This document shows, in pieces, positions 52,346 to 61,346 of a DNA stretch of 64,000 nucleotides. The notes under the pieces are model-generated. The model did not search any database, had not been told where the DNA came from, and saw only the letters and a list, made by a program, of their open reading frames with translations. Every line of letters begins with the position of its first letter. Position 1 is the first letter of the stretch. The stretch comes from V1-33 sp964523105 (lineage in GTDB: Bacteria > Verrucomicrobiota > Verrucomicrobiia > Verrucomicrobiales > V1-33): contig CAZFZN010000005.1 of the NCBI GenBank assembly GCA_964523105.1, positions 62,001 through 126,000 of the forward strand, in the 5' to 3' direction. A program made the translations under genes and the position numbers.

Positions 52346-53494
52346 ATGCTCACCCGGTCCGAAGCCCTTGCCACGCTCCAAAACGCCCTGCGCCGCAGCC
52401 GGGTGGTGGCGCTGACCGGGCCGCGGCAATGCGGCAAGACCACGCTGGCGCGTATGCTTCTCGATGCGGCGGCACCGGGGTACTTCGACCTCGAAGACCC
52501 CGTGAGTCTGGCCCGTTTGGATGAACCGAAGACCGCGCTGGAAGGGCTGACCGGACTGGTGGTGATCGATGAAGTGCAGCGCCGGCCGGAGTTGTTTCCC
52601 GTGCTGCGGGTGCTGGCCGACCGGCAGCCATTGCCCGCGCGCTTTCTCCTCCTCGGCAGCGCCAGCCCGGACCTGCTGCGGCAGTCGTCCGAGTCCCTCG
52701 CCGGGCGCATGGAGGTGGTGGAACTGCAGGGCTTTTCTCTGGCCGAGACCGGCGCGGAAAATCAGGAGCGCCACTGGCTGCGCGGCGGGTTTCCGTTGAG
52801 CTATCTCGCGGAGTCCGATGCCGACAGCGAGGCATGGCGGCGGAACTTCGTCCGCACCTTCATTGAACGCGACATGGCGCTGCTGGTGCCTGGCCTTCCG
52901 CCCGCAGCACTCCTGCGGTTCTGGACCATGCTGGCGCACTATCACGGCCAAATCTGGAACGCTTCCGAAATCGCCGCCAGTATGGGAGTCTCCCCACCCA
53001 CCTGCCGCCGGTATCTGGATGCGCTCTGCGGCGTGTTCATGGTGCGGCAGCTTCAGCCGTGGTTCGAGAATCTGGGCAAGCGTCAGGTGAAATCCCCGAA
53101 AGTCTATTTTCGCGACAGCGGCCTCTTTCACACCCTGGCCGGGATCCGCAGCGCCGGGGAACTGCACACGCACCCGAAACTCGGAGCCTCGTGGGAAGGC
53201 TACGCCATCGAGGAAGCCATCCGTCATCACGCGCCGGATGAGGCTTACTTCTGGGCGACGCACAATCAGGCGGAACTCGATCTGCTGCTGTTCAAAGACG
53301 GACGCCGCCACGGCATCGAATGCAAACGCGCCGACGCCCCGCGCCTCACGCCTTCCATGCGCACGGCTATGCAGGACCTGCGGCTGGACTCACTCACGGT
53401 CTTTTACCCCGGCACGCGGGAGTATTCGCTGGCGGAAAAAGTTACCGTGCGCCCCCTGGCAGAACTGGCGCTGCGCCCTGCAACTGCTCCCTGA
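52346..53494 (+). CDS. AAA-type ATPase with C-terminal DUF4143
   Basis: A 382-residue protein beginning MLTRSEALATLQNALRRSRV. The P-loop is LTGPRQCGKTTLARMLL, followed by a Walker B-like VVIDEVQRRPELFPVLRVL and a sensor FLLLGSASPDLLRQSS. The C-terminal DUF4143 has the pattern VKSPKVYFRDSGLFHTLAGI and EGYAIEEAIRHH, and its last part (AELDLLLFKDGRRHGIECKR) resembles a nuclease-like ExK. DUF4143 ATPases are scattered in prokaryotic genomes, often in defence or mobile regions, with unknown roles. It lies close to the Roco-TIR gene, divergently, across 409 bases. Confidence 0.9.
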   Translation: MLTRSEALATLQNALRRSRVVALTGPRQCGKTTLARMLLDAAAPGYFDLEDPVSLARLDEPKTALEGLTGLVVIDEVQRRPELFPVLRVLADRQPLPARFLLLGSASPDLLRQSSESLAGRMEVVELQGFSLAETGAENQERHWLRGGFPLSYLAESDADSEAWRRNFVRTFIERDMALLVPGLPPAALLRFWTMLAHYHGQIWNASEIAASMGVSPPTCRRYLDALCGVFMVRQLQPWFENLGKRQVKSPKVYFRDSGLFHTLAGIRSAGELHTHPKLGASWEGYAIEEAIRHHAPDEAYFWATHNQAELDLLLFKDGRRHGIECKRADAPRLTPSMRTAMQDLRLDSLTVFYPGTREYSLAEKVTVRPLAELALRPATAP

Positions 53495-53600
53495 CCGCCC
53501 AATCCTCCCTTGCCGTTCCCCGCCGCCGCCCGCGCCGGCGTTCATGTCAGTCGCGCGACTGTCACCTTGCGCGGCGGCGGGGCCGGGGCGTGATGCGGGC

Positions 53601-54809
53601 ATGAGTCAAACCCTGCCGCGACTGCGACTGCGGCTTTCTCCCGCGGCGGAGAAAGCGGTGCGCCGGGGGCATCCGTGGGTGTTCTCCGAAAGTGTGCGGG
53701 AGCAGAATCGCGCAGGCGGAGCCGGGGAACTGGCGGTGATTTACGGCCGGGATGACAGGTTCATGGCGGTGGGATTGTACGACCCGGAGTCGCCGATGCG
53801 GGTGCGCATTCTGCATGCGGGAAAACCGGTGACCGTGGATGCGGCGTGGTGGCGGGAGCGGCTGCGCACGGCGCTGGCGAAACGTGAGGGGCTGTTCGGT
53901 CCTGACACGACGGGATACCGGCTCATCAACGGTGAGAGCGACGGCTGGCCGGGGCTGGTGCTGGATCGTTATGCGGGCACACTGGTGCTGAAACTTTACT
54001 CGGCCGTGTGGCTGCCGCGGCTGGAAGAAGTCCTGACACTTGTTGAGCGGGCGCTGACAACGGGCGGCATCGTGCTGCGGTTGAGCCGGAATATTGCAGA
54101 GACGGCGCAGCGGGATTTTGGCGTGAGCGAAGGCGTGGTGCGCGGGGTGAGTGAGGAGACGGTGGTGTTCCTGGAGAACGGGCTGCGTTTTGAGTCTGAA
54201 GTGCGGTGCGGGCAGAAGACGGGGTTCTTTCTCGACCAGCGGGAGAACCGTGGCCGCGTAGAGGCGTTGTCGCGTGGCGCGGAGGTGCTCAATGCCTTCA
54301 GCTTTTCCGGCGGTTTCTCGCTTTATGCGGCGCGCGGCGGAGCGCGCAGCGTGATCGATCTGGACATCAGCCGTCACGCGCTGGAGGCGGGCGCGCGGAA
54401 TTTCGCCCTGAACGCGGACCTGCCGGCGGTGGCGGCGTGCCGGCGCGAAGCGGTGCTGGCGGATGCCTTCGAGTGGCTGGCGCAGCGCGGCCGGAGCTTC
54501 GATCTGGTCATCGTGGACCCGCCCTCCCTGGCAAAACGGGAATCAGAGCGGGCGGGAGCCATCGCGGCTTACGAACGGCTGGCCTCGGATGCGCTGCGGC
54601 AGGTGAAGCCAGGCGGTGTGCTGGTGGCGGCGTCCTGCTCGGCGCATGTCAGTGCGGAGGAGTTCTTCCGCGCCGTGGAGCGCGCCGCGCAGGGCCGGGC
54701 AGCGGAATGCCTGTGGACTTTAGGTCATGCGCCCGACCACGCGGCCGCGTTTCGTGAGGCGGAGTATCTCAAGTGCACGGCGCTGCGCGTGCACCGCGGA
54801 AGGAATTGA
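53601..54809 (+). CDS. rlmI: 23S rRNA (cytosine-C5) methyltransferase, RlmI-like
   Basis: A 402-residue SAM-dependent methyltransferase starting MSQTLPRLRLRLSPAAEKAV at 53601. The N-terminal PUA domain is present (RRGHPWVFSESVREQNRAGG). A middle domain holds YRLINGESDGWPGLVLDRYA. The Rossmann domain shows TGFFLDQRENRGRVEALSRG and VLNAFSFSGGFSLYAARGGA (SAM site), and the catalytic motif IVDPPSLAKRE. These match the RlmI family that methylates 23S rRNA C1962. The end lies 31 bases before manA, so the two may be co-transcribed. Exact target is by homology only. Confidence 0.88.
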   Translation: MSQTLPRLRLRLSPAAEKAVRRGHPWVFSESVREQNRAGGAGELAVIYGRDDRFMAVGLYDPESPMRVRILHAGKPVTVDAAWWRERLRTALAKREGLFGPDTTGYRLINGESDGWPGLVLDRYAGTLVLKLYSAVWLPRLEEVLTLVERALTTGGIVLRLSRNIAETAQRDFGVSEGVVRGVSEETVVFLENGLRFESEVRCGQKTGFFLDQRENRGRVEALSRGAEVLNAFSFSGGFSLYAARGGARSVIDLDISRHALEAGARNFALNADLPAVAACRREAVLADAFEWLAQRGRSFDLVIVDPPSLAKRESERAGAIAAYERLASDALRQVKPGGVLVAASCSAHVSAEEFFRAVERAAQGRAAECLWTLGHAPDHAAAFREAEYLKCTALRVHRGRN

Positions 54810-54840
54810 CACTGGCGGGATACTCCGTCAGTGAGCGCGC

Positions 54841-55815
54841 ATGGCTGACGCCGTCCTGACAGAACCAATCCGTCTGCGTCCGCTCTACATGGAGCGGGTG
54901 TGGGGCGGGCGCGAACTGGCGGCGCTCTACGGGCGCGCATTGCCGGGCACGGCGCCCATCGGGGAGAGCTGGGAAGTGGTGGACCGCACAGCGGAGCAAA
55001 GCGTGGTGGCGGAGGGGCCGCTCGCCGGCCTGACCTTGCATGAACTCTGGCAAACGCGCCGGCCGGAAATCTTCGGCGACGGCGCGCCGGATTCGGAGCG
55101 GTTTCCTCTGCTCATCAAAATTCTCGATGCGCGCGACCGGCTCAGCATTCAGGTGCATCCGCCGGCGGAGATCGCCGCTGAGATGGGCGGGGAGCCGAAG
55201 ACGGAAATGTGGTTCATCGCCCAAGCGGATCCGGACGCTGTGCTTTACATGGGCGTGAAGCCCGGCACGGACCGCGAATCGTTTGCCAGGGCGATTCGCG
55301 GGGGCACGGTGGAGCAGTCGGTGCACCGGCTGCCGGTGCGCACCGGTGATTTTATTTTCGTGCCCGGGGGACGGCTGCATGCCATTGGCGGAGGGCTGGT
55401 GATTTTCGAGATTCAGCAGAACAGCGACACCACCTACCGCGTGTTCGACTGGAACCGTCCCGGACTCGACGGCCGGCCGCGGGCGCTGCATGTCGCGGAG
55501 TCGCTGCGCTGCATCGATTTTACCGACACCGCGCCGGCGACAGGCCATGCAACGGACGGAGTGCTCGTCGATTGTCCGCACTTTCGGGTGGAGCAGGTGG
55601 AACTGTGCGGAAACGAGGCGGTGCAGTGGGGGCGCGCCGGTGAGTTCTCGGTGCTCACGGTGGTGAGTGGTGCGGTCGAATGCGCCGGCCGGCCGTTTCG
55701 CGCCGGGGAGTTTCTGCTGGTGCCCGCGTGTCTCGGCGCGGACCGGCGCTGTGTGCACAGCGCTGCCGGCGCGGTCCTGCTCAAAACCGGTTTCGGCACG
55801 GCTCCGCGCCCCTGA
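54841..55815 (+). CDS. manA: Mannose-6-phosphate isomerase, class I cupin type
   Basis: A 324-residue enzyme interconverting mannose-6-phosphate and fructose-6-phosphate. The zinc ligands are in LSIQVHPPAEIAAEMG (Gln, His), PKTEMWFIAQA (Glu) and PGGRLHAIGGGLVIFEIQQN (His). The substrate region is NSDTTYRVFDWNRPG. It is of the short form without the helical insert of the E. coli enzyme, like Bacillus ManA/YvyI. It probably feeds GDP-mannose and polysaccharide synthesis. It follows rlmI closely on the same strand. Confidence 0.9.
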   Translation: MADAVLTEPIRLRPLYMERVWGGRELAALYGRALPGTAPIGESWEVVDRTAEQSVVAEGPLAGLTLHELWQTRRPEIFGDGAPDSERFPLLIKILDARDRLSIQVHPPAEIAAEMGGEPKTEMWFIAQADPDAVLYMGVKPGTDRESFARAIRGGTVEQSVHRLPVRTGDFIFVPGGRLHAIGGGLVIFEIQQNSDTTYRVFDWNRPGLDGRPRALHVAESLRCIDFTDTAPATGHATDGVLVDCPHFRVEQVELCGNEAVQWGRAGEFSVLTVVSGAVECAGRPFRAGEFLLVPACLGADRRCVHSAAGAVLLKTGFGTAPRP

Positions 55816-55830
55816 GACGAAGCGTCAGGC

Positions 55831-56616
55831 CTAACGCGGCTGCGCGGCGACGGTGCCGGCCCCGGTGGCGGCGGGAATGGTGTCGGAGGCCGGCGGGATT
55901 TCCGTGTCGTCGTCGGTCATCAATTCGTTCACATCACTGCCCACCGGCCGCACTTTCGGCGCGGGCGTGCGCGGCGCCTCGACGGCCGCGGCGGAGGTCA
56001 TTCCCGGAAACTGCCACTGATGCGTTTGGAGATAGTGGAACAGGAAGGCGAGCATGGCCCCGGAAAGCAGAATGAGCGATACCCGGGCGATGCGAAAACC
56101 CCGCGAGTCCAGAAACTCCTGCGCCGCCCGCTCGGCGCGGCGCGCCCGGCGCGAAGAGCGCTGCTGTTTGAGATGCCGGTCTCTCCATGTGTCATCCGAA
56201 GGCTCTTCCGGCGCGGGGATGGCACGGCGGGGACGGAAATCCCGCGTGGCGGCGGAGGTATTCAAGTTTGCCTGCATGATCCGGTGCTGCTGTGCGGCTT
56301 CAGGCGGAAGTGATGCGGGCGACGTCAGGATGGCTTCCGGCAGCGCTGCGAGGGTGTTGGCCCCGGGTGCCGGAACGGGCGGAGGCCAGACGGGTCCAGG
56401 AGGGAGAATGGGGACGTCGCTGCTCTGCCATGTGAGGGGTGAGACAGGTTCGTTGACCGGCGCTGGAGGGGGTGCGGCCAGCGGAGCCCTGATGCTCTGG
56501 AAGCAGGAGGGGCAGGGGCCCTCGACACCTGCGAGTTCGGCAGGCACCGCCAGTTCGGCATGGCAGGCGGGACAGGAAAACCGGAGAGTGGAAGCAGGTT
56601 CAGGGAGGGCGGTCAT
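55831..56616 (-). CDS. Hypothetical zinc-ribbon membrane protein
   Basis: A 261-residue protein. The N-terminus carries a zinc ribbon (FSCPACHAELAVPAELAG then GPCPSCFQSIRAPL, two Cys pairs). A Pro/Ala-rich middle follows (about 45-115), then a basic stretch (RHLKQQRSSRRARRAERAAQ) and one TM helix near 175-195 (IARVSLILLSGAMLAFLFHY). A short Pro/Thr-rich tail follows. Such ribbon-plus-TM proteins are common and uncharacterised in Verrucomicrobiota. It is convergent with manA. Confidence 0.7.
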   Translation of the reverse strand: MTALPEPASTLRFSCPACHAELAVPAELAGVEGPCPSCFQSIRAPLAAPPPAPVNEPVSPLTWQSSDVPILPPGPVWPPPVPAPGANTLAALPEAILTSPASLPPEAAQQHRIMQANLNTSAATRDFRPRRAIPAPEEPSDDTWRDRHLKQQRSSRRARRAERAAQEFLDSRGFRIARVSLILLSGAMLAFLFHYLQTHQWQFPGMTSAAAVEAPRTPAPKVRPVGSDVNELMTDDDTEIPPASDTIPAATGAGTVAAQPR

Positions 56617-56967
56617 AGCCCATGGTGAGTTCGGGTTGGCGCGAGGGAGAGAGGATTCCTGGTCGGCGCGGCATTTTTAGGGGCCGGGCCTGGAGTTGGC
56701 AATAAATAATTCAAGTAATCTTAAATAATACCGCCGAATCCTGCCGGGTGTTTGCGTCCTGCGGCGGGAGAACTGGAGGCCGTGAATTCACCGCCTGGTC
56801 CGGCTGAATACGGGCCAGGAGCGGCGGCAGGAGGGCGGAATGGCGGTGCCGGCGCGCTTGCCAGATTCCAGCTTGTCACCCGGAAACGGCCCCGGTAGAG
56901 GATTGCCCTACCCGCGGCGTCAGGCTCGCGCGGCGGTTCCCCCCCTTCCCATTTCTCTCAAGGCATC
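56617..56967. other. Intergenic spacer with AT-rich patch
   Basis: This stretch separates the zinc-ribbon gene and the ABC permease gene. The patch 56700-56731 (AATAAATAATTCAAGTAATC and following) is strikingly AT-rich for this DNA and is a likely promoter or UP-like region for one or both divergent genes. No gene was seen. Confidence 0.4.
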
Positions 56968-57726
56968 ATGCGCACGTTATTGATTCTGCTCGGCAAGGAA
57001 TTGCGGGGATTTTTCCTTTCCCCGGTCGCGTGGGTGGTGCTGGCGCTGTTCATGGCCATGAGCGGCTTTTCGTTCAGCTGGGCGGTGCAGCACCTCGCGG
57101 AGAAGCCGCAGACCCGCAGCGTGGTGGAATGGACGTTTTTTCCCAAGTGGTTCTGGTTTTACTATCCGTTTCTCTTTCCGCTCCTGACGATGCGGCTGTT
57201 CGCCGAGGAGCAGAAGCTGGGCACGCTGGAGAGCCTGCTCACGGCGCCGGTGCGGGCGGGTCAGGTGCTGCTGGCGAAGTACGGCGCCGCGGTCATTTTC
57301 TACATCGTGCTGTGGCTGCCGGTGCTGATTTACTTCGCGGTGCTTTACTGGGTCATGAAGGGCGAGGTGCAGTTCCCGCCGGGCGCGATGGCCGGCTGCT
57401 GGATCATCATGCTCCTGACGGGACTGTTTCATCTCGCGCTGGGCACGCTGGCCAGCGCCCTGACAAAGAATCAGATCATCGCCGCCATCACCGCCTTCGC
57501 CCTGATCACGCTGCACTTTCTGATCGGCGATTTTCTCAAAACCCAGGCCCGGGAGCATCCGGTGGAACTGCACAGCCTCGTGCAGCACATCAGCATTCCG
57601 GAGCACATGGAAAACTTCGCCAAGGGCCTGCTGGACACGCGGCCGGTGGTTTATTATCTCAGCTTCACGGTGCTGCTGCTGGCCCTGACACATCAGGTGC
57701 TGGAATACCGCCGCTGGAGAGCCTGA
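56968..57726 (+). CDS. ABC-2 type transporter permease, GldF-like
   Basis: A 252-residue membrane protein with six predicted helices. The N-terminus LLILLGKELRGFFLSPVAWV and the conserved RLFAEEQKLGTLESLLTAPV are typical of GldF/NosY-like permeases. Later segments include LTGLFHLALGTLASALTKNQ. It starts an operon with a GldG-like protein (18-base gap to the ATG) and a DUF4340 protein. The matching ATPase (GldA type) is not upstream, where it is often found, so it is presumably encoded elsewhere. In Bacteroidetes this set supports gliding; in other phyla the role is unknown. Confidence 0.88.
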   Translation: MRTLLILLGKELRGFFLSPVAWVVLALFMAMSGFSFSWAVQHLAEKPQTRSVVEWTFFPKWFWFYYPFLFPLLTMRLFAEEQKLGTLESLLTAPVRAGQVLLAKYGAAVIFYIVLWLPVLIYFAVLYWVMKGEVQFPPGAMAGCWIIMLLTGLFHLALGTLASALTKNQIIAAITAFALITLHFLIGDFLKTQAREHPVELHSLVQHISIPEHMENFAKGLLDTRPVVYYLSFTVLLLALTHQVLEYRRWRA

Positions 57727-57744
57727 CACTTTTTGTCCCCCACG

Positions 57745-59313
57745 ATGAACGAGGAACCGTCCGCCGCCGCCAAACCCGAAGCCGCCGCCGCCGCTGCGCC
57801 GCCGGATCACATTCACCGCGGACGCATCGGGGTGAATGTCGCCTTCCAGGTGATCCTGGGCATCCTGCTGTTCCTCGCCGCGAATTACATCGCCAACCGG
57901 CGCTGGAAGCAGTGGGACTTCACCTACGACCGGAACTTCACTCTCGCGCAGACGACGGAGCAGTTCCTCGGCGGCATCAAGGAGCCGGTGCGGGTCACCG
58001 TGCTCACGCCGCGGGACCTCGAGCTGGAGCAGGACCTCCAGCCGCTGCTCGATCAGTATTCCAAACATCTGGGCCCGCGGCTCAAGGCGGAGTTCATCGA
58101 TACGCGGCGCGACACCGAGGCGTGGGAGCATTTCAACACCAGTCAGAAATCCGGCATGGCCCTGCCGCCGCGCGCCGAGGGCGTCATGGTGCAGGCGGTG
58201 AATCCTCACAAAACTCCGGAAGGCGAAGACAAATACTTCTACAAGTGGATCCCCCAGGAGGCGTTCTATCTGCGCGACCCGGAGAAGAACATCGCCCTCG
58301 CCTTTCGCGGGGAGTCGCTGCTCAACACCGCCCTCGCGGAAGTGACCGAGCCGGAGCGTCCGCTGGTGGGCATCGCGGCGGGCATCGGCTTTGTGAACCA
58401 TCAGCCGGATCCCGGGAATCCCGGGAAAACATGGAGCTACTCGCATGTGATTTCCGGTGTCTGTTCGTCGCAGAACATCGAACTCGAGCCGTGGCTGGCG
58501 CTGCAGGAGCCGGCCATCATGCCGCGGTTCCGGAGTCTCATTTTTGCCGCCACCACGATTTTCGGCGAGCAGCAGCAGGAGGATCTGTCGCATTACTTTG
58601 AAACCCCGGGCAACTCGCTGCTCATTTTGCTCGATCCCGAACACGAGAGCCCGGAACTCAACGCCTGGCTGAAAAAGTACGGAGTCGAAGTGCGCGCCGA
58701 CCGCGTGCTGCACGCCCGCAGCACGCCCGCCGGACCGATCAAACACTTCGCCGTGGACGCCCAGTTTCTGCCCGGTGCCGCCATCACCCGCGGACTGGAA
58801 AACCGCGCCACCATTTTGCCAGGTCAGACACGCTCGCTCCGTCTCCTGCCGGATCTGGAGAAGGTGAAGAACGAGAACATCCAGCTCACCCCGCTGCTCC
58901 AGCCGGGGCCGGACTTCTGGGGCGAAACCAACTGGACGCTGGAGATGCCGCTCTTTGACCGCGGTGAGGACACGGCGCAGCCGCTCAGCGTGGCCGTGGC
59001 CGTGGAACGCGGCGCTTCGCCGGATCCGCGGCTCCAGGTGCAGAGCAGCCGCATGGTGGTGGTGGGCAACATGGGACTTTGTCTGCCCCCGGCCGCACCG
59101 GCGAATTTCGACTTCCTCACCCGCTCGATGAACTGGCTGCTCCACCGCGAGGAGGCCGCGCCCAATGACAGCAGCACCGACAAGGCGCGCTCGCTCTTTT
59201 CCATCGCCATCAAGCCGCCGCAGTGGAAGCGCGTGCTGCTCATCTGCACCGTCGTGCTGCCGCTCGCCGCACTCATGACCGGCCTGCTCATCTGGAGCAC
59301 GCGCCGCTCCTAA
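57745..59313 (+). CDS. GldG-family ABC transporter auxiliary protein
   Basis: A 522-residue protein started at the ATG 57745 (MNEEPSAAAKPEAAAA); a TTG at 57733 would add four residues. A TM helix near 35-55 (AFQVILGILLFLAANYIANR) precedes the GldG/ABC-auxiliary domain (LAQTTEQFLGGIKEPVRVTV, FIDTRRDTEAWEHFN) facing the periplasm. A second TM helix closes the protein (LICTVVLPLAALMTGLLIWS). It forms a unit with the GldF-like permease and the DUF4340 protein, whose start is 2 bases after its stop. Role: transport or surface export machinery of unknown substrate. Confidence 0.86.
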   Translation: MNEEPSAAAKPEAAAAAAPPDHIHRGRIGVNVAFQVILGILLFLAANYIANRRWKQWDFTYDRNFTLAQTTEQFLGGIKEPVRVTVLTPRDLELEQDLQPLLDQYSKHLGPRLKAEFIDTRRDTEAWEHFNTSQKSGMALPPRAEGVMVQAVNPHKTPEGEDKYFYKWIPQEAFYLRDPEKNIALAFRGESLLNTALAEVTEPERPLVGIAAGIGFVNHQPDPGNPGKTWSYSHVISGVCSSQNIELEPWLALQEPAIMPRFRSLIFAATTIFGEQQQEDLSHYFETPGNSLLILLDPEHESPELNAWLKKYGVEVRADRVLHARSTPAGPIKHFAVDAQFLPGAAITRGLENRATILPGQTRSLRLLPDLEKVKNENIQLTPLLQPGPDFWGETNWTLEMPLFDRGEDTAQPLSVAVAVERGASPDPRLQVQSSRMVVVGNMGLCLPPAAPANFDFLTRSMNWLLHREEAAPNDSSTDKARSLFSIAIKPPQWKRVLLICTVVLPLAALMTGLLIWSTRRS

Positions 59314-59315
59314 CC

Positions 59316-61241
59316 ATGAAAACGCGCACCACGCTCATTCTTCTGCTGCTCACTCTGGGCGCCGCGGCGTGGCTGCTGCTCAAGGAACGCAGCGGTCCCG
59401 TGCGTCTCCAGGGGCATCTGCTCTTCGACTGGAGCGGCACGGCGCAGCACATGGACCGCGAGAAACTGACCGTGGATGTGAAACCCGCGGACGTCGCCGG
59501 CATCGACCTCCGGAGCAGCACCGTGGAAATCGCGCTGCGGCGTCAGGCGAACGGCTCGTGGGAAATGACCAAAGGGGTGCCCGACCGCGCCGACGGCGAC
59601 GGCGTCAATCAGCTGCTGGGCTATCTGGAGACGGCGCGCATCGCCGACATTCTCGCCCGCGGGGAAGTCGAAGACGGCGAGGTCAGCGCCGCTTCCCTCG
59701 GACTCGACGACGCCGGAGTTTGGCGTGTCTCGTGGCTCGACGCCGGCGGCAAAACGCTGGCGCAGGCGCGGGTGGGAAAAACCGCCCCGCTCGGCGGCGC
59801 CGCCTACGTGCAGTTCGACAGCGTGCCCAGCCGCCCTGACATTTATCTGGTGGAGCCCGACCTGCGGCAGCTGCTGGCCCGTCCGCTGGAGTCGTGGCGC
59901 GATCAGCGGGCCTGCCGCTACCAGGAAAACGAACTGGCCAAAGTGGTGATGCGCGTCGGTGAAGGCGAGGTCGAACTGAGCCGTGCGCTTCCGCCCGGCA
60001 CAGAACCCGGGCCGTGGCTCATCACCCGTCCGCTCGCCGGCGCCTCCACCGATCCGAAAGTCACCGGCGAACTGATCGCCGAAATTTGCGGGCTCAAGGT
60101 GCTGAGCTGGCTGCCGTATTCAGAGACGACTGACAAGCCGCTCGTGGAGGTCACGGTGTTTCCCGCCGGCGCCGGGGCCAAAGGCACGACGCTTTCCTTT
60201 TACGCCGACGCTGCGGCCAACGGTGCGGCGGCGGAGGACGCGACCGCCATTTGCCGCGATGCGCAGCGCAAGGCGGCCTTCAAAGTGAAGCGAGAGACGG
60301 TGGATTACTTCGCGCTGGTGGACTCACCCTCGCCGCTGCGCAGCCGCAAGCTGCCGGTCATGATGGAGCCGGGCGTGATGAGCACTGTGGAAGTGCGCAC
60401 GCCGGGCGACTCGTTGACGCTGGCGCGTGTGGGCAACAAATGGTCGTGGCGTCCGCTCGCCGGCGGCGACTGGAATGACGCCGCCGTCGAGCAGCTCGAA
60501 AAACTCATCGAGGCGGTGAACGACGGGGACGTGCTCGACTTTGTGAGCGATTCCCTGACCGATCCGAAGGAATTCGCGCTCGATGCGCCGGACTACATCG
60601 TCACCTTCGCCGCCGGGCGGCACCGCACCCTGGATCAGCTTACTCCCATGACGAAGGAAAACAGCCGCAGTCTGCGCATCTCCATTCGTCAGGACGGTCA
60701 CATCTTCGCCAACTATGAAGGCGATGCTTTTGTCTATCGCATCGGACCCGAGATCCCCTCCGCCATCCCGCAAAGCTTCATCAGGTGGCGCACGCTGTCC
60801 CTGATGTCCTTCTCGCTGATCCAGCTGCAGCGCATGGTGGTCACCGTCGGCGAATCCCCTCCGGTCGAATTGAATTACGACGGCTTCAAGCAGGAGTGGA
60901 CCGCTGCGCGCGCCGGTCAGGATGTGACCGCTCTGCTCCTGAACGGAGCTGCGGAAAACCTCGCCTCGCGGCTCGGCACCCTCAGCGCCGAGCGCTGGCT
61001 GGAAAAACCGGCCGAAGCCCTGACTGCTCTCGAAAAGCCCGCCGCCTCGGTGGCGATCCAGTACAAGGCCTGGGGCGAAAAGCCCGCGGACGAACGCCCG
61101 GCCACCGTCACTCTCAGCCTCGCCCCGCTGCCGTCCCCGAACGCGCTGGTCTGCTATGGCAGGCTCTCCACGCTGCCGGATCCGTTCTTCATCCCGATGG
61201 AGGTGCTGCGCCTCGTCTCCACTCCGCTGCTGAGCAAGTAG
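59316..61241 (+). CDS. DUF4340 domain-containing protein of the GldFG operon
   Basis: A 641-residue protein that starts MKTRTTLILLLLTLGAAAWL with an N-terminal anchor. The DUF4340 repeats are readable: WEMTKGVPDRADGDGVNQLL followed by YLETARIADILA, and later WRPLAGGDWNDAAVEQLEKL followed by IEAVNDGDVLDFV. DUF4340 proteins usually follow GldF/GldG genes and are thought to be periplasmic parts of that transporter. The spacing (2 bases after the GldG stop) supports co-translation. No catalytic residues were seen. Confidence 0.85.
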   Translation: MKTRTTLILLLLTLGAAAWLLLKERSGPVRLQGHLLFDWSGTAQHMDREKLTVDVKPADVAGIDLRSSTVEIALRRQANGSWEMTKGVPDRADGDGVNQLLGYLETARIADILARGEVEDGEVSAASLGLDDAGVWRVSWLDAGGKTLAQARVGKTAPLGGAAYVQFDSVPSRPDIYLVEPDLRQLLARPLESWRDQRACRYQENELAKVVMRVGEGEVELSRALPPGTEPGPWLITRPLAGASTDPKVTGELIAEICGLKVLSWLPYSETTDKPLVEVTVFPAGAGAKGTTLSFYADAAANGAAAEDATAICRDAQRKAAFKVKRETVDYFALVDSPSPLRSRKLPVMMEPGVMSTVEVRTPGDSLTLARVGNKWSWRPLAGGDWNDAAVEQLEKLIEAVNDGDVLDFVSDSLTDPKEFALDAPDYIVTFAAGRHRTLDQLTPMTKENSRSLRISIRQDGHIFANYEGDAFVYRIGPEIPSAIPQSFIRWRTLSLMSFSLIQLQRMVVTVGESPPVELNYDGFKQEWTAARAGQDVTALLLNGAAENLASRLGTLSAERWLEKPAEALTALEKPAASVAIQYKAWGEKPADERPATVTLSLAPLPSPNALVCYGRLSTLPDPFFIPMEVLRLVSTPLLSK

Positions 61242-61299
61242 GCGAATCAGCCCATGCCACCGGGGTCCGTGGCCGAACCCGCCGCGCGCTTCGTGCAAA

Positions 61300-61327
61300 T
61301 CCGTGTTTATCTGCATCCATCTGTGGC
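61300..61327. repeat. Single copy of the ATCTGTGG dispersed repeat
   Basis: TCCGTGTTTATCTGCATCCA and the following TCTGTGGC match the right arm of the repeat at 40020-40048. It lies 20 bases before the bioF-like gene, where it may affect transcription from the operon upstream. Confidence 0.5.
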
Positions 61328-61346
61328 TCTTCTCTGAACCTCTGAC

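Noticed and set aside
56977..59145. 722-residue minus-strand frame
   Set aside because: Antisense of the GldF/GldG genes, which have clear domains; no motif in the antisense product.
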